Assembly: GCF_012396015.1 (NCBI RefSeq)
Contig: NZ_JAAXOQ010000014.1
Location: 46,687-110,686, forward strand
Reading direction: 5' to 3'
Source of the DNA: Tsukamurella spumae
Lineage (GTDB): Bacteria > Actinomycetota > Actinomycetes > Mycobacteriales > Mycobacteriaceae
Length of the DNA stretch: 64,000 bases
Shown here piece after piece: positions 37,318 to 45,383 of the stretch (the stretch's first letter is position 1; every line of letters starts with the position of its first letter). The notes beneath the pieces were generated by a model that saw only the letters and a program-made list of their open reading frames with translations, was not told the origin of the DNA and made no database searches. A program made the translations under genes and the position numbers.

Positions 37318-39150
37318 TCAGAACGCGGCCTCGTCGAGGTCCATCGCCTGGTTGTCGACGGCCGCGACGACCTCCTTGACGGAGGTCAGCAGCGGCAGCA
37401 TGTTGGCGGCGAAGAACTTCGCGACGCCGACCTTGCCCTCGTAGAAGGACTTGTCGGCGCCGGTGGCGCCGCCGTCGATCGCGGCCTGCGCGATGACGGC
37501 CTGGTGCAGCAGGCGCCAGCCGACCATCAGGTCGCCGAAGGCCATGAGGAAGCGCACCGAGCCGAGGCCCACCTTGTACAGCTCCTTGGGCTCCTGCTGC
37601 GAGGCGAGTGCGAAACCGGTGAGCGTGGCGGCCATCGCCTGCACGTCCTCGGCGGCGGTCTTCAGCAGCGCGACGTCGGCGGCGAAGGCGCCACCGGCGT
37701 TGGCCTCGATGAACGCGGTGATCTGGCCGGCGACGTGGCCGAGCGCGGCGCCACGGTCGCGGAGGATCTTGCGGAAGAAGAAGTCCTGCGCCTGGATGGC
37801 GGTGGTGCCCTCGTAGAGCGAGTCGATCTTCGAGTCGCGGACGTACTGCTCGATCGGGTAGTCCTGCAGGAAGCCGGACCCGCCGAAGGTCTGCAGCGAC
37901 TCGGTGCCGAGCAGCGTGAAGGCACGCTCGGAGCCGACGCCCTTGACGATCGGCAGCAGCAGGTCGTTGACCTTGAACGCCATCTCCTCGTCGGCCCCCG
38001 ACACGGGGGTCGCGGTGCGCACGTCCTGGTGGGCGGCGGTGTAGAGGTACACGGCGCGCAGGCCCTCGGCGTAGGCCTTCTGCGTGAGCAGCGAGCGACG
38101 CACGTCCGGGTGGTGCGTGATGGTCACGCGCGGCGCGGTCTTGTCGGCCATCTGGGTCAGGTCGGCGCCCTGGACGCGCTGCTTGGCGTAGTCGAGCGCG
38201 TTGAGGTAGCCGGTCGAGAGGGTGCCGATGGCCTTGGTGCCGACCATCATGCGGGCGTGCTCGATGACCTTGAACATCTGCGCGATGCCCTTGATCTCCT
38301 CGCCCACGAGCCAGCCCTTGGCGGGCTTGCCGTGGCCGCCGAAGGTGACCTCACAGGTGGTGGAGGTCTTGATGCCCATCTTGTGCTCGACGCCGGTGAC
38401 GTAGACGCCGTTCTCCTCGCCGAGGTTGCCCTGCTCGTCGAAGTGGTGCTTCGGCACGAAGTACAGGCCCAGGCCCTTGGTGCCGGGGGCGCCGCCCTCG
38501 GGGCGGGCGAGCACGAGGTGGAAGGTCGACTCGAACATGCCGTCCATGACCGCCGAGGTGATGAAGCGCTTGACGCCCTCGATGTGCCAGGAGCCGTCCT
38601 CCTGCTTGATTGCCTTGGTGCGGCCGGCGCCCACGTCCGAGCCGGCGTCCGGCTCGGTGAGCACCATGGTGGCGTTCCAGTTGCGCTCGGCGGCGATCTT
38701 CGCCCACTTCTTCTGCTCGTCGGTGCCCTCGTCGTGCAGGATCTGCGCGAAGCCGGGGCCGGCGGCGAACATGAAGACGGGCGGGTTGGCGCCGAGGAAC
38801 ATCTCGCCGATGCCCCAGTACAGCGAGCGGGGCACATCGGTGCCGCCGAGCTCGTCGTCCAGGCCGAGGTAGGCCCAGCCGCCGTCGGCGAACAGCGCCT
38901 GCGACTTCTTGAAGGCCTCGTTGATCTTCACCTCGTGGGTGGCCGGGTCGAAGACCGGCGGGTTGCGGTCCGCCTCGGCGAAGGACTCGGCGATGGGGCC
39001 CTCGGCCTGCCGGGCCGCCTCGCGCAGCATCTCCTTGGCGGTGTCCTCGTCGAGGTCGCCGTACGCACCGGAAGCCAGCACCTCGCCGACGCCGAGATCC
39101 TCGAAGAGGTTGAACTCGATGTCGCGGACGTTGCTCTTGTAATGGCCCAT
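37318..39150 (-). CDS. fadE5: Acyl-CoA dehydrogenase FadE5
   Basis: A 610-residue acyl-CoA dehydrogenase of the long form with an extra C-terminal domain; length agrees with mycobacterial FadE5. FAD-binding and substrate segments include [15 protein letters not shown] near residue 160, [10 protein letters not shown], and [12 protein letters not shown] near residue 450, which follows the catalytic region. It introduces the alpha-beta double bond in acyl-CoA chains in beta-oxidation, with broad chain-length use reported for FadE5. ATG 39150 has AAGGTGG upstream. Two TTAC-N6-GTAA sites lie right after its probable -10 box. Confidence 0.93.
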   Translation of the reverse strand: MGHYKSNVRDIEFNLFEDLGVGEVLASGAYGDLDEDTAKEMLREAARQAEGPIAESFAEADRNPPVFDPATHEVKINEAFKKSQALFADGGWAYLGLDDELGGTDVPRSLYWGIGEMFLGANPPVFMFAAGPGFAQILHDEGTDEQKKWAKIAAERNWNATMVLTEPDAGSDVGAGRTKAIKQEDGSWHIEGVKRFITSAVMDGMFESTFHLVLARPEGGAPGTKGLGLYFVPKHHFDEQGNLGEENGVYVTGVEHKMGIKTSTTCEVTFGGHGKPAKGWLVGEEIKGIAQMFKVIEHARMMVGTKAIGTLSTGYLNALDYAKQRVQGADLTQMADKTAPRVTITHHPDVRRSLLTQKAYAEGLRAVYLYTAAHQDVRTATPVSGADEEMAFKVNDLLLPIVKGVGSERAFTLLGTESLQTFGGSGFLQDYPIEQYVRDSKIDSLYEGTTAIQAQDFFFRKILRDRGAALGHVAGQITAFIEANAGGAFAADVALLKTAAEDVQAMAATLTGFALASQQEPKELYKVGLGSVRFLMAFGDLMVGWRLLHQAVIAQAAIDGGATGADKSFYEGKVGVAKFFAANMLPLLTSVKEVVAAVDNQAMDLDEAAF

Positions 39151-39188
39151 GGGGCTGTTCCACCTTCTCAGATCAGGCTGTCGGACTG

Positions 39189-39202
39189 TTACCTGTCGGT
39201 AA
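39189..39202. promoter_or_regulatory. Operator TTACCTGTCGGTAA upstream of fadE5
   Basis: First of two adjacent TTAC-N6-GTAA palindromes, spaced 15 bases centre to centre, between the probable minus-strand -10 box (near 39218-39224) and the fadE5 start. Confidence 0.62.
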
Positions 39203-39203
39203 G

Positions 39204-39217
39204 TTACCGCTCGGTAA
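39204..39217. promoter_or_regulatory. Operator TTACCGCTCGGTAA upstream of fadE5
   Basis: Second of the tandem palindromes; adjoins the probable -10 box TAGATA on the minus strand. Confidence 0.62.
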
Positions 39218-39262
39218 TATCTACACAATAACGCGCAAGCCGCGTGCGAACAAGTGCAAGCA

Positions 39263-39865
39263 CTACGCGGGCTCGATCGCGTCGGCGCGCCGTCGTCGCG
39301 CACGAACGGCCAGGTCAGTGCCGGTACCGTGGTACGGATCACTCTCCCGCCATTCCACGTGCTCGACCACCATGTCCTCAGGCAGCGCCGCGGAGACCTC
39401 GGCGGCACCGAAGACGGGCAGGCCGGGGTGCGAATCCGCCTTCTCGTGCGCGAGCAGCAGGAGCAGTCCTCCGGGCGCGAGGGCCTCCGCGGCCCGGGCG
39501 ATCGCCGCCGCCCGGCGCTCGGGGTCCGGGTGCACGTACGCCCAGACCACGAGGTCGTAGGGCCGGTCGGGGATCTCGTCGGCGGTGATGTCGAGCGGGG
39601 TCCAGTGCAGCCGCGCGCGGACGGTGCGCGGGGCCCGGGCCGCCACGGTGGCCGCCTTGTCCAGGCCGACGCGCGAGTAGTCGATCGCCGTGACGTCCCA
39701 GGCGCGCGTCGCGAGCCACAGCGCGTGCCGTCCCTCGCCGGTGCCGACGTCCAGGGCGCGGCCGGGCGGCAGGATCGTGACCTGCTCGACGATCCACGGG
39801 TCCGGCGGTGCGCCCCAGACCAATTCGCTGGAGCGGTAGCGGTCGTCCCAGTCGGAGGCGTTCAC
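39263..39865 (-). CDS. Class I SAM-dependent methyltransferase (thiopurine/tellurite-resistance-like)
   Basis: A 200-residue methyltransferase with the N-terminal W-D-x-R-Y-R pattern ([14 protein letters not shown]), motif [17 protein letters not shown] near residue 38, and a downstream [13 protein letters not shown]. These features resemble small-molecule methyltransferases such as TehB-like and thiol or selenium/tellurium methylating enzymes. Substrate not known. GTG 39865 overlaps the endonuclease IV stop (GTGA), so the pair is cotranslated; a joint role in damage or toxicant response is possible. Confidence 0.82.
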   Translation of the reverse strand: MNASDWDDRYRSSELVWGAPPDPWIVEQVTILPPGRALDVGTGEGRHALWLATRAWDVTAIDYSRVGLDKAATVAARAPRTVRARLHWTPLDITADEIPDRPYDLVVWAYVHPDPERRAAAIARAAEALAPGGLLLLLAHEKADSHPGLPVFGAAEVSAALPEDMVVEHVEWRESDPYHGTGTDLAVRARRRRADAIEPA

Positions 39866-40632
39866 GCGAGTGCCTCCTTGAGGTAGGCCACGTCCTCGGC
39901 GAGGCCGTCCGCCGGGGTCTCGAGGATGATCGGAGCGCCCGCGGCGCGGGCCACGTCGGCGAGCAGGTCGGGGTCGATGGTGCCGTCCTGCAGGTTCGCG
40001 TGCCGGTCCCGCGCGGAGTCGAACTCGTCGCGGGAGTTGTTGAGGTGCACCAGGTCGATGCGGCCCGTGATCGCCATGACCCGTTCGACGATGCCCAACA
40101 GGTCCTCGCCGCCGGCCCAGGCGTGGCAGGTGTCGAGGCAGAAGCCCGCGCCCTGGTCGCCGACCGCGTCCCACAGCCGGTCGATGGCCTCGAGCTGGCG
40201 TGCGATGGCGCCCTCGCCGCCCGCGGTGTTCTCGATGAGGATCGGCACGCCGAAGCCGCCCTTCTCCGCCTGGCGGGTGAAGAGCTTGCGCCAGTTCTCG
40301 ATCCCCTCGTCGAGCGCCTCGCCCTCGCGGAGGTGGCCGCCGTGCACGACGAGGCCGAACGCGCCGAGGTCCGCCGCCGCCTGCGCCTGCAGGGCGACGG
40401 CGTTGCGGCTGGGCATGCGCAGCCGGTTGTTGAGGCTGGCGACGTTGATCCGGTACGCCGAGTGCACGACGATCTCCAGCGGCGACGCCTTCAGCGCCTC
40501 CGTCTGCGGGTGCGGCTGCGGTTTGTCGAAGGACTGCGGATCCTGCACGAACATCTGGATCACGTCCACGCCGAGCTTCTCGGCCGTCTCGACGGGGTGG
40601 GTGTCACTGCGGACATGGGCACCGATTCGCAT
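39862..40632 (-). CDS. nfo: Endonuclease IV (apurinic/apyrimidinic endonuclease)
   Basis: A 256-residue TIM-barrel AP endonuclease that cleaves 5' to abasic sites in base-excision repair. Metal-ligand segments are all present: VVHSAYRINVAS, GLVVHGGH, ILIENTAGGEGA, FCLDTCHAWA, and the D-x-H of DSARDRHANL, ending in ILETPADG. Three zinc ions are expected. The length matches mycobacterial Nfo/End. No ribosome site is strong; the ATG at 40632 is followed by the canonical RIGAHV start of the family. The gene precedes and overlaps a methyltransferase gene. Confidence 0.93.
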   Translation of the reverse strand: MRIGAHVRSDTHPVETAEKLGVDVIQMFVQDPQSFDKPQPHPQTEALKASPLEIVVHSAYRINVASLNNRLRMPSRNAVALQAQAAADLGAFGLVVHGGHLREGEALDEGIENWRKLFTRQAEKGGFGVPILIENTAGGEGAIARQLEAIDRLWDAVGDQGAGFCLDTCHAWAGGEDLLGIVERVMAITGRIDLVHLNNSRDEFDSARDRHANLQDGTIDPDLLADVARAAGAPIILETPADGLAEDVAYLKEALA

Positions 40633-40690
40633 ACGGTCAGCCTAGTTGTTGCGCGGCGGTGCCGTTCGGTGCGGGCGGTGTTGATCTACA

Positions 40691-40715
40691 CGGGTATGCG
40701 CGCCGCGCATACCCG
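40691..40715. repeat. Perfect palindrome containing GGGTATGCGC/GCGCATACCC
   Basis: Twelve-base arms around one central base in the 277-base gap upstream of nfo and the DUF1023 gene; same core as the palindrome at 19739-19781. No gene seen in the gap. Confidence 0.75.
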
Positions 40716-40754
40716 GTGTCTTCGCAGGTGGGCGCGGTTTCGTCGAGGGAGGGC

Positions 40755-40771
40755 AATGCGTCCGGCGCATT
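40755..40771. repeat. Second hairpin in the nfo/DUF1023 gap
   Basis: AATGCG and CGCATT arms around TCCGG, with some further pairing outside; its core is related to the neighbouring palindrome. Confidence 0.45.
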
Positions 40772-40897
40772 CCTCGGGCCTTGTCCCGGTGCGTGCCCGC
40801 CGCCGCTGGACCCGGCCCACCTGTGGAGGACCGCGGTCCTGTGGATGACGGGCCGGTTCGGGTGCCCGCGCGCGGCGACCGGGTCCGACGGTGCGCC

Positions 40898-40903
40898 TAG
40901 CGT
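40898..40903 (+). promoter_or_regulatory. -10 box TAGCGT, leaderless
   Basis: TAGCGT plus GACGCC is followed directly by ATG 40910 of the DUF1023 hydrolase. Confidence 0.5.
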
Positions 40904-40909
40904 GACGCC

Positions 40910-42112
40910 ATGGTGGCGATCGGGGGGACGGCGTGGCGGGGGACGACCGCTGAGGCCTACGCGGGGTGGGCGGCGCGCGAGGACGGGGCGCTCCGCGAAC
41001 TGGCGGCTGCGGTCGAACTCGCCGAGCGGGAGATCCTCGCCGGCGGAGGCGGACTCGCGGAGCGGCTCGCCGCGATCGACCTGCCGGCGGCGGTGCCGAT
41101 CGCCGGGGTGCCGATCGACGGTCTCCGGTTCGACGGTGCCGGGCCGGGGACCGGCGCACCGTCGCTGCCCGTGCCGCGACCGGGCCGTCCGATCTCCGCC
41201 GCGCGGCGTGACGCCGAGAACCGGGCGCGGCTCGCGGCCGATCTCCGGACCCTCCGCGGGAAGCGGCGCAGCCGCGCTGAGCGGGACGAGCTCGCGATGC
41301 TCGAGCGCATGTCCGCGCGGCTCGCGGAGCTGGATCGGTCGGGGCGGACCGTGCAGCTCTTCGACTACGACCCCACGGCATTCGCCGGGGACGGCCTTGC
41401 GGTCGTCGCCATCGGGGACCTCGACACGGCGCAGAACGTGGGGGTCGTGGTCCCGGGGATGGGAACCACGGCGGCGTCGATCGGGGACGTGAGCGCGAAC
41501 GCGGTGCGCCTGTACGACGCGGCGGCCCGCGCGGACCCGGCCCGGCCGACGGCGACGGTGGCCTGGATCGGGTACGACGCCCCGTCGGGGAGGGCGACGG
41601 CCGGGCAGGTGCGCAGCCGCATCGCGGCGGGGGAGGGCGCGGCGCTGTTGCAGGACGGCCTCGCCGAGATCGCGGCCCTGCGGGAGGGCGAGGAACAACG
41701 GCTCGTGGTGTTCGGGCACAGCTACGGCTCCACGACGGTCGCCATGGCGGGCGCGGGCGGGGCACTGGTCGGCACCGTCGATGCGATGGTCCTGCTCGGC
41801 TCGCCGGGTGCCGGAGTGGTGCGATCCGCCGCCGAGTTGGGCGTGCCGGTGTTCGTGGCCCGGCATCCGGACGACCCGGTGCCGCTCGTGGGCCGCGCGG
41901 AGCCGGGGCTGGTCGTGGTGCGCCGCCTCCTCGGGATCGGGCTCGGGCTCGGCGTGGACCCGTCGGCGCCCTCCTTCGGCGCGACGCCGCTGCCGGTCGA
42001 CGGTGCGCGGGGGTTCGGCCTGGCGGCGCACTCCGGCTACTTCGCCGAGGGATCGCGGTCGCTCGATGCCTTCGCGGCGGTGCTGACCGGGGGAGGCGAT
42101 CGTGCCCGGTGA
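40910..42112 (+). CDS. DUF1023 alpha/beta hydrolase
   Basis: A 400-residue protein with an N-terminal helical region (about 1-160) and a C-terminal alpha/beta-hydrolase domain of the DUF1023 family. The nucleophile elbow is VVFGHSYGST. A later HPDDPVPLVG holds a candidate acid residue, and HSGYFAEGS the catalytic His. Such hydrolases are common in actinobacteria next to small WXG100-like or helical proteins and are often linked to type VII secretion. The ATG is leaderless. The next gene starts inside its last codons, so the two are coupled. Confidence 0.85.
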   Translation: MVAIGGTAWRGTTAEAYAGWAAREDGALRELAAAVELAEREILAGGGGLAERLAAIDLPAAVPIAGVPIDGLRFDGAGPGTGAPSLPVPRPGRPISAARRDAENRARLAADLRTLRGKRRSRAERDELAMLERMSARLAELDRSGRTVQLFDYDPTAFAGDGLAVVAIGDLDTAQNVGVVVPGMGTTAASIGDVSANAVRLYDAAARADPARPTATVAWIGYDAPSGRATAGQVRSRIAAGEGAALLQDGLAEIAALREGEEQRLVVFGHSYGSTTVAMAGAGGALVGTVDAMVLLGSPGAGVVRSAAELGVPVFVARHPDDPVPLVGRAEPGLVVVRRLLGIGLGLGVDPSAPSFGATPLPVDGARGFGLAAHSGYFAEGSRSLDAFAAVLTGGGDRAR

Positions 42113-42446
42113 GATCGATTCGGACGCTGTGGATCTCGAGGTGTTGGGCCGCGCCGCGGCACGCTGGGAGGAGGAGGCGGACGGGCTCCGCGCGGCCGCC
42201 CGCGCGTGGGCCACGCTGGCCGGGCCGCCGGGTGTCGCGGAGTTCGCCGCGCGCGCGGCCGCGACGCTCGCCGGCCATGCGGAGGCGGCGAGCGCCGCGG
42301 CAGAGCGGCTCCGGGCCTACTGCGCCGCGGTGCGCTCGACCGACGAGGAGGGCTCGCGCAGCGTGCGGTGCGCGATCCAGGCCGCCACCAGCATGAGCGC
42401 GACACCGATCGCGGACGTCACCGTGACGCCGGCGTCGAACGCATGA
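42102..42446 (+). CDS. Small helical protein, partner of the DUF1023 hydrolase
   Basis: This 114-residue protein is predicted to be almost wholly helical and alanine-rich in its first 85 residues, as in WXG100/ESX-related partners, although no W-x-G motif is present. Start GTG 42102 has GGGGGAGG five bases upstream and overlaps the hydrolase end by 11 bases. The last 43 codons run antisense over the C-terminal coding part of the convergent MFS gene (130-base overlap), so the true end may have drifted or the tail may be non-functional. Function unknown. Confidence 0.6.
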   Translation: MPGEIDSDAVDLEVLGRAAARWEEEADGLRAAARAWATLAGPPGVAEFAARAAATLAGHAEAASAAAERLRAYCAAVRSTDEEGSRSVRCAIQAATSMSATPIADVTVTPASNA

Positions 42447-43867
42447 CCGGCCGAGTCGATCAGCGCCGCAGCGGTATCCGAGGGCAGCTGGGCGGCCGTG
42501 TGGTGCGCTCCGGCCAGTGTCTCGGCGGCATCGGCCGCCTGCGCGCCGGTCAACCCGGCGGGGAGCACGAGGTTGGCGGCGTACGCACCGGCCAGGATCG
42601 AGCCGAGCACCGCGGTGCCCAGCACGGAGCCCAGCTCGTAGGCCGTCTCGGACACCGCCGACGCCGCGCCGGCCTTCTCCGCGGGGACCGACGAGACGAT
42701 CATGTCGTTCGAGAGCGTCTCCGCGGCACCGATTCCCACGCCGAGCATCGCGAACGCGATGAGCACGGCGAGCGTGGACTCCGGCGAGGCGAAGGCGGCG
42801 ACCACGGCGTACGCCGCGGCGGAGGCGAGCATGCCCCAGACCACGACGGTGGACGGCGCGATCCATCGCACGGCGCGCACCACGTACAGCCCGGCGACCA
42901 TCATGGTCAGCAGGCCCGGGACCAGCGCCCAGCCGGCATCCATCGGGCTCATCCCGACCACCAGCTGCAGGTGTTGCGAGACGAAGAACATGAAGCCGAC
43001 CAGCGAGAACACGCTGAGCAGGTTCACGGCGACGGCGCCCGAGAAGCGGCGGTTGGTGAACAGCCGGACATCGAGCATGGGGTCCGGACGATGGAGCTGG
43101 CGGCGGATGAACAGCACGGTCGCGACCACGCCCACGGTGAGCGGCAGGAGGACCGACAGCGCGTCGCCGCCCTTGGCGAGGCTCTTGACGGCGTACACGA
43201 TCGGCGTGAGCGCGAGCAGCGAGAGCGAGATCGACACGGGGTCGATGCGACCCGGGTTCGGGTCGCGCGACTCGGGCACGAAGACGGGGGCCAGCACGAG
43301 CAGCGGGATCAGCACCGGTACGGCCATGAGGAAGACCGAGCCCCACCAGAAGTGCTCGAGGAGGAAGCCGCCCACGATCGGGCCGAGCGCCGCGCCGGCG
43401 GCGAAGAAGGACGCCCACACCGCGATGGCGAGGCGCCGCTGCTGCGGGTCGACGAAGATGTTGCGCAGCAACGAGAGCGTCGACGGCATGAGCATGGCAC
43501 CGAAGAAGCCGAGACCGGCGCGGGCGGCGATGAGGGCCAGTGCGGTCGGGGAGTACGCGGCCACCACCGACATCGCGGCGAAGCCCGTCGCACCGACGAG
43601 TAGCAGCCGACGGCGTCCGAACCGGTCGCCGAGGCTGCCCATCGAGACGAGCAGACCGGCCAGCACGAGCGGGTAGATGTCGATGATCCACAACTGCTGG
43701 GCCGCGGTGGGGCCGAGCGTGGCGGCGATCGAGGGCAGCGCGAAACCGAGAACGGTGCCGTCGACGGACACCAGAAGCACCGGAAGCATGAGGACGGCGA
43801 GCGCGCCCCAATCACGCACTGTGGCGCGCGGGGACGCGTTCGAGGCGGTGGGGACGACGGCGGTCAT
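42317..43867 (-). CDS. MFS drug exporter, DHA2 (14-span, EmrB/QacA/SmvA-like)
   Basis: A 516-residue proton-driven exporter with 14 predicted spans. Motif A appears as GSLGDRFGRRRLLLVG after span 2, the antiporter motif C as GAALGPIVGGFL in span 5, and motif D1-like SVDGTVLGFALP in span 1. The order and length match QacA/SmvA-type exporters of cationic biocides or dyes; actual substrates unknown. ATG 43867 has AGGAAG seven bases upstream. A TetR gene diverges from it with a palindromic site between, so it is probably repressed and drug-induced. Confidence 0.9.
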   Translation of the reverse strand: MTAVVPTASNASPRATVRDWGALAVLMLPVLLVSVDGTVLGFALPSIAATLGPTAAQQLWIIDIYPLVLAGLLVSMGSLGDRFGRRRLLLVGATGFAAMSVVAAYSPTALALIAARAGLGFFGAMLMPSTLSLLRNIFVDPQQRRLAIAVWASFFAAGAALGPIVGGFLLEHFWWGSVFLMAVPVLIPLLVLAPVFVPESRDPNPGRIDPVSISLSLLALTPIVYAVKSLAKGGDALSVLLPLTVGVVATVLFIRRQLHRPDPMLDVRLFTNRRFSGAVAVNLLSVFSLVGFMFFVSQHLQLVVGMSPMDAGWALVPGLLTMMVAGLYVVRAVRWIAPSTVVVWGMLASAAAYAVVAAFASPESTLAVLIAFAMLGVGIGAAETLSNDMIVSSVPAEKAGAASAVSETAYELGSVLGTAVLGSILAGAYAANLVLPAGLTGAQAADAAETLAGAHHTAAQLPSDTAAALIDSAGHAFDAGVTVTSAIGVALMLVAAWIAHRTLREPSSSVERTAAQ

Positions 43868-43905
43868 GGGGCACTTCCTGGAAGTCGAGGTCGATGGATC
43901 ATTGT

Positions 43906-43926
43906 TACTGTACCAGCTGGACGGTA
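43906..43926. promoter_or_regulatory. Candidate TetR operator between MFS exporter and tetR
   Basis: Imperfect inverted repeat with arms TACTGTACC and GGACGGTA around AGCT, in the divergent gap. Confidence 0.45.
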
Positions 43927-43965
43927 TAGAAACGGGAGACGTCGATCACCCTTACGATGCGAGGT

Positions 43966-44514
43966 GTGCCGCCCCCTCCCGCCGCCCGTGCCAAGCTGCT
44001 CGACGCCTTCGTGAAGATCCTCATCGAGCACGGCGAACGCGCCGCCACCCTGGAGGCCGTCGCGGCGGAGGCGGGGGTCAGCAAGGGCGGCCTGCTCTAC
44101 CACTTCGGCTCCAAGGACGCGCTGGTCGAGGGGCTGGTCGCCCGGCTCGATCAGCTGGTCGCGCAGGACGTCGAGCTCATGGCGGCGGCGCCGGAGGGCG
44201 CCGTCGAGTACTACGTGCGCACGTCCGTGTTCGCCGACACCCCGCTCGACCGGGCGATCGTCGCCGTCTTCCGTCTCAGCCAGGGGGCCAACGCCCGCGC
44301 CCAGCAGGCGGCGCGGGGTATGCAGGAGCAGTGGCTGCGCACGCTCCGCGCGCAGGTCCCCGACGAGGACACCGCCCGCGCGGTGCTCCTCCTCGGTGAC
44401 GGTCTCTACTACAACGCCGCCCTCACCGGCGGCCATGCGACGGTCACCGACGCCCAACTCGACGCCCTCGTCGAGCGCGTCCGGCACATGGTCGCCGGCC
44501 ACGCGGGCAATTGA
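43966..44514 (+). CDS. TetR-family repressor of the divergent MFS exporter
   Basis: A small TetR protein (about 182 residues) with helix-turn-helix region EAVAAEAGVSKGGLLYHFGS at roughly residues 24-43, and a TetR_C-type ligand domain. GTG 43966 is preferred: TACGAT (43954-43959) and six bases precede it, as in other leaderless genes here; ATG 43957 would lie inside that box. It faces the exporter gene with about 98 bases between starts, the standard layout for local repression of an efflux pump. Confidence 0.86.
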   Translation: MPPPPAARAKLLDAFVKILIEHGERAATLEAVAAEAGVSKGGLLYHFGSKDALVEGLVARLDQLVAQDVELMAAAPEGAVEYYVRTSVFADTPLDRAIVAVFRLSQGANARAQQAARGMQEQWLRTLRAQVPDEDTARAVLLLGDGLYYNAALTGGHATVTDAQLDALVERVRHMVAGHAGN

Positions 44515-44568
44515 GTGAAGCTCAGTAGGGCCTTTACCCTCGCCTGACCAGCGGGTAGGTTTGGGGTC

Positions 44569-45339
44569 ATGCCTTCGATCTTCATCTCCGGTGGCGCTGC
44601 GGGCATCGGCCGCGCGACCGCCCTGCGATTCCTGTCCGAGGGGTGGACGGTGGGCGTCTACGACGTCAACGAGGTCGCCCTCGCCGAGCTGAGATCGGCG
44701 CATCCGAAGATCGTGACCGGCACGCTCGATGTCACCGACTACGGCCAGTGGGAGGCCGCGCTCGCGGACTTCACGCAGCACACCGGCGGCGGCCTGACCG
44801 TGCTCGACAACAACGCGGGCGTCCTGTTCAGCGGCGATCTCGATGAGATCACGCCGCAGCAGATCAAGCTGCAGATCGATATCGATGCGCTCGGCGTCAC
44901 CTACGGCGCCCGGGCCGCGCTGCCCTACCTGAAGGGCCAGCCGGGTGCGCACCTGGTGAACATCAGCTCGGCGTCGGCGATCTACGGCCAGCCGGGCATC
45001 GCGACCTACAGTGCCGCCAAGTTCTACGTCGCCGGGTTCACCGAGGCGCTGGAGTTGGAGTGGGAGAAGCACGGTATCCGGGTCGTCGCGATCTGGCCGC
45101 TGTGGGCGAAGACCGCGCTCGCCGAGACCGATGCCAAGAGCACCAGGACCCTCGGTGTGAACATCACCCCGGAGGAGGTGGCCGAGCAGGTGTGGCACTC
45201 CGTGCATCCGTCGATCCGGGTGCCCTTCCTGCCGCGGGTGCACTATTCCGTCGGAACCTTGACCACATTGCTGTCCAATTCGAGTAAATTCGCACCCAGG
45301 TCGGTCGTACGACTGATCAACCAGATCACCAGTCAGTAG
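44569..45339 (+). CDS. Short-chain dehydrogenase/reductase
   Basis: A 256-residue classical SDR with cofactor loop SGGAAGIGRA near residue 7, LDNNAG near residue 80, catalytic Ser in NISSASAIYG, and Y-x3-K as YSAAK. A C-terminal tail of about 50 residues with LTTLLSNSSKF resembles membrane-peripheral SDRs. Substrate not evident. TAGGTT (44556-44561) plus seven bases precedes the ATG, so a leaderless mRNA is likely. It lies 45 bases before an acyl-CoA ligase gene on the same strand and may act in lipid metabolism with it. Confidence 0.87.
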   Translation: MPSIFISGGAAGIGRATALRFLSEGWTVGVYDVNEVALAELRSAHPKIVTGTLDVTDYGQWEAALADFTQHTGGGLTVLDNNAGVLFSGDLDEITPQQIKLQIDIDALGVTYGARAALPYLKGQPGAHLVNISSASAIYGQPGIATYSAAKFYVAGFTEALELEWEKHGIRVVAIWPLWAKTALAETDAKSTRTLGVNITPEEVAEQVWHSVHPSIRVPFLPRVHYSVGTLTTLLSNSSKFAPRSVVRLINQITSQ

Positions 45340-45383
45340 TGCTGCCGGCTGTATTTCCCATCCGAGAAGGAGTCTCCACCACC

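Noticed and set aside
40829..40840. GGACCGCGGTCC palindrome upstream of the DUF1023 gene as an operator
   Set aside because: A short GC palindrome is expected by chance at this composition and no second copy is near.
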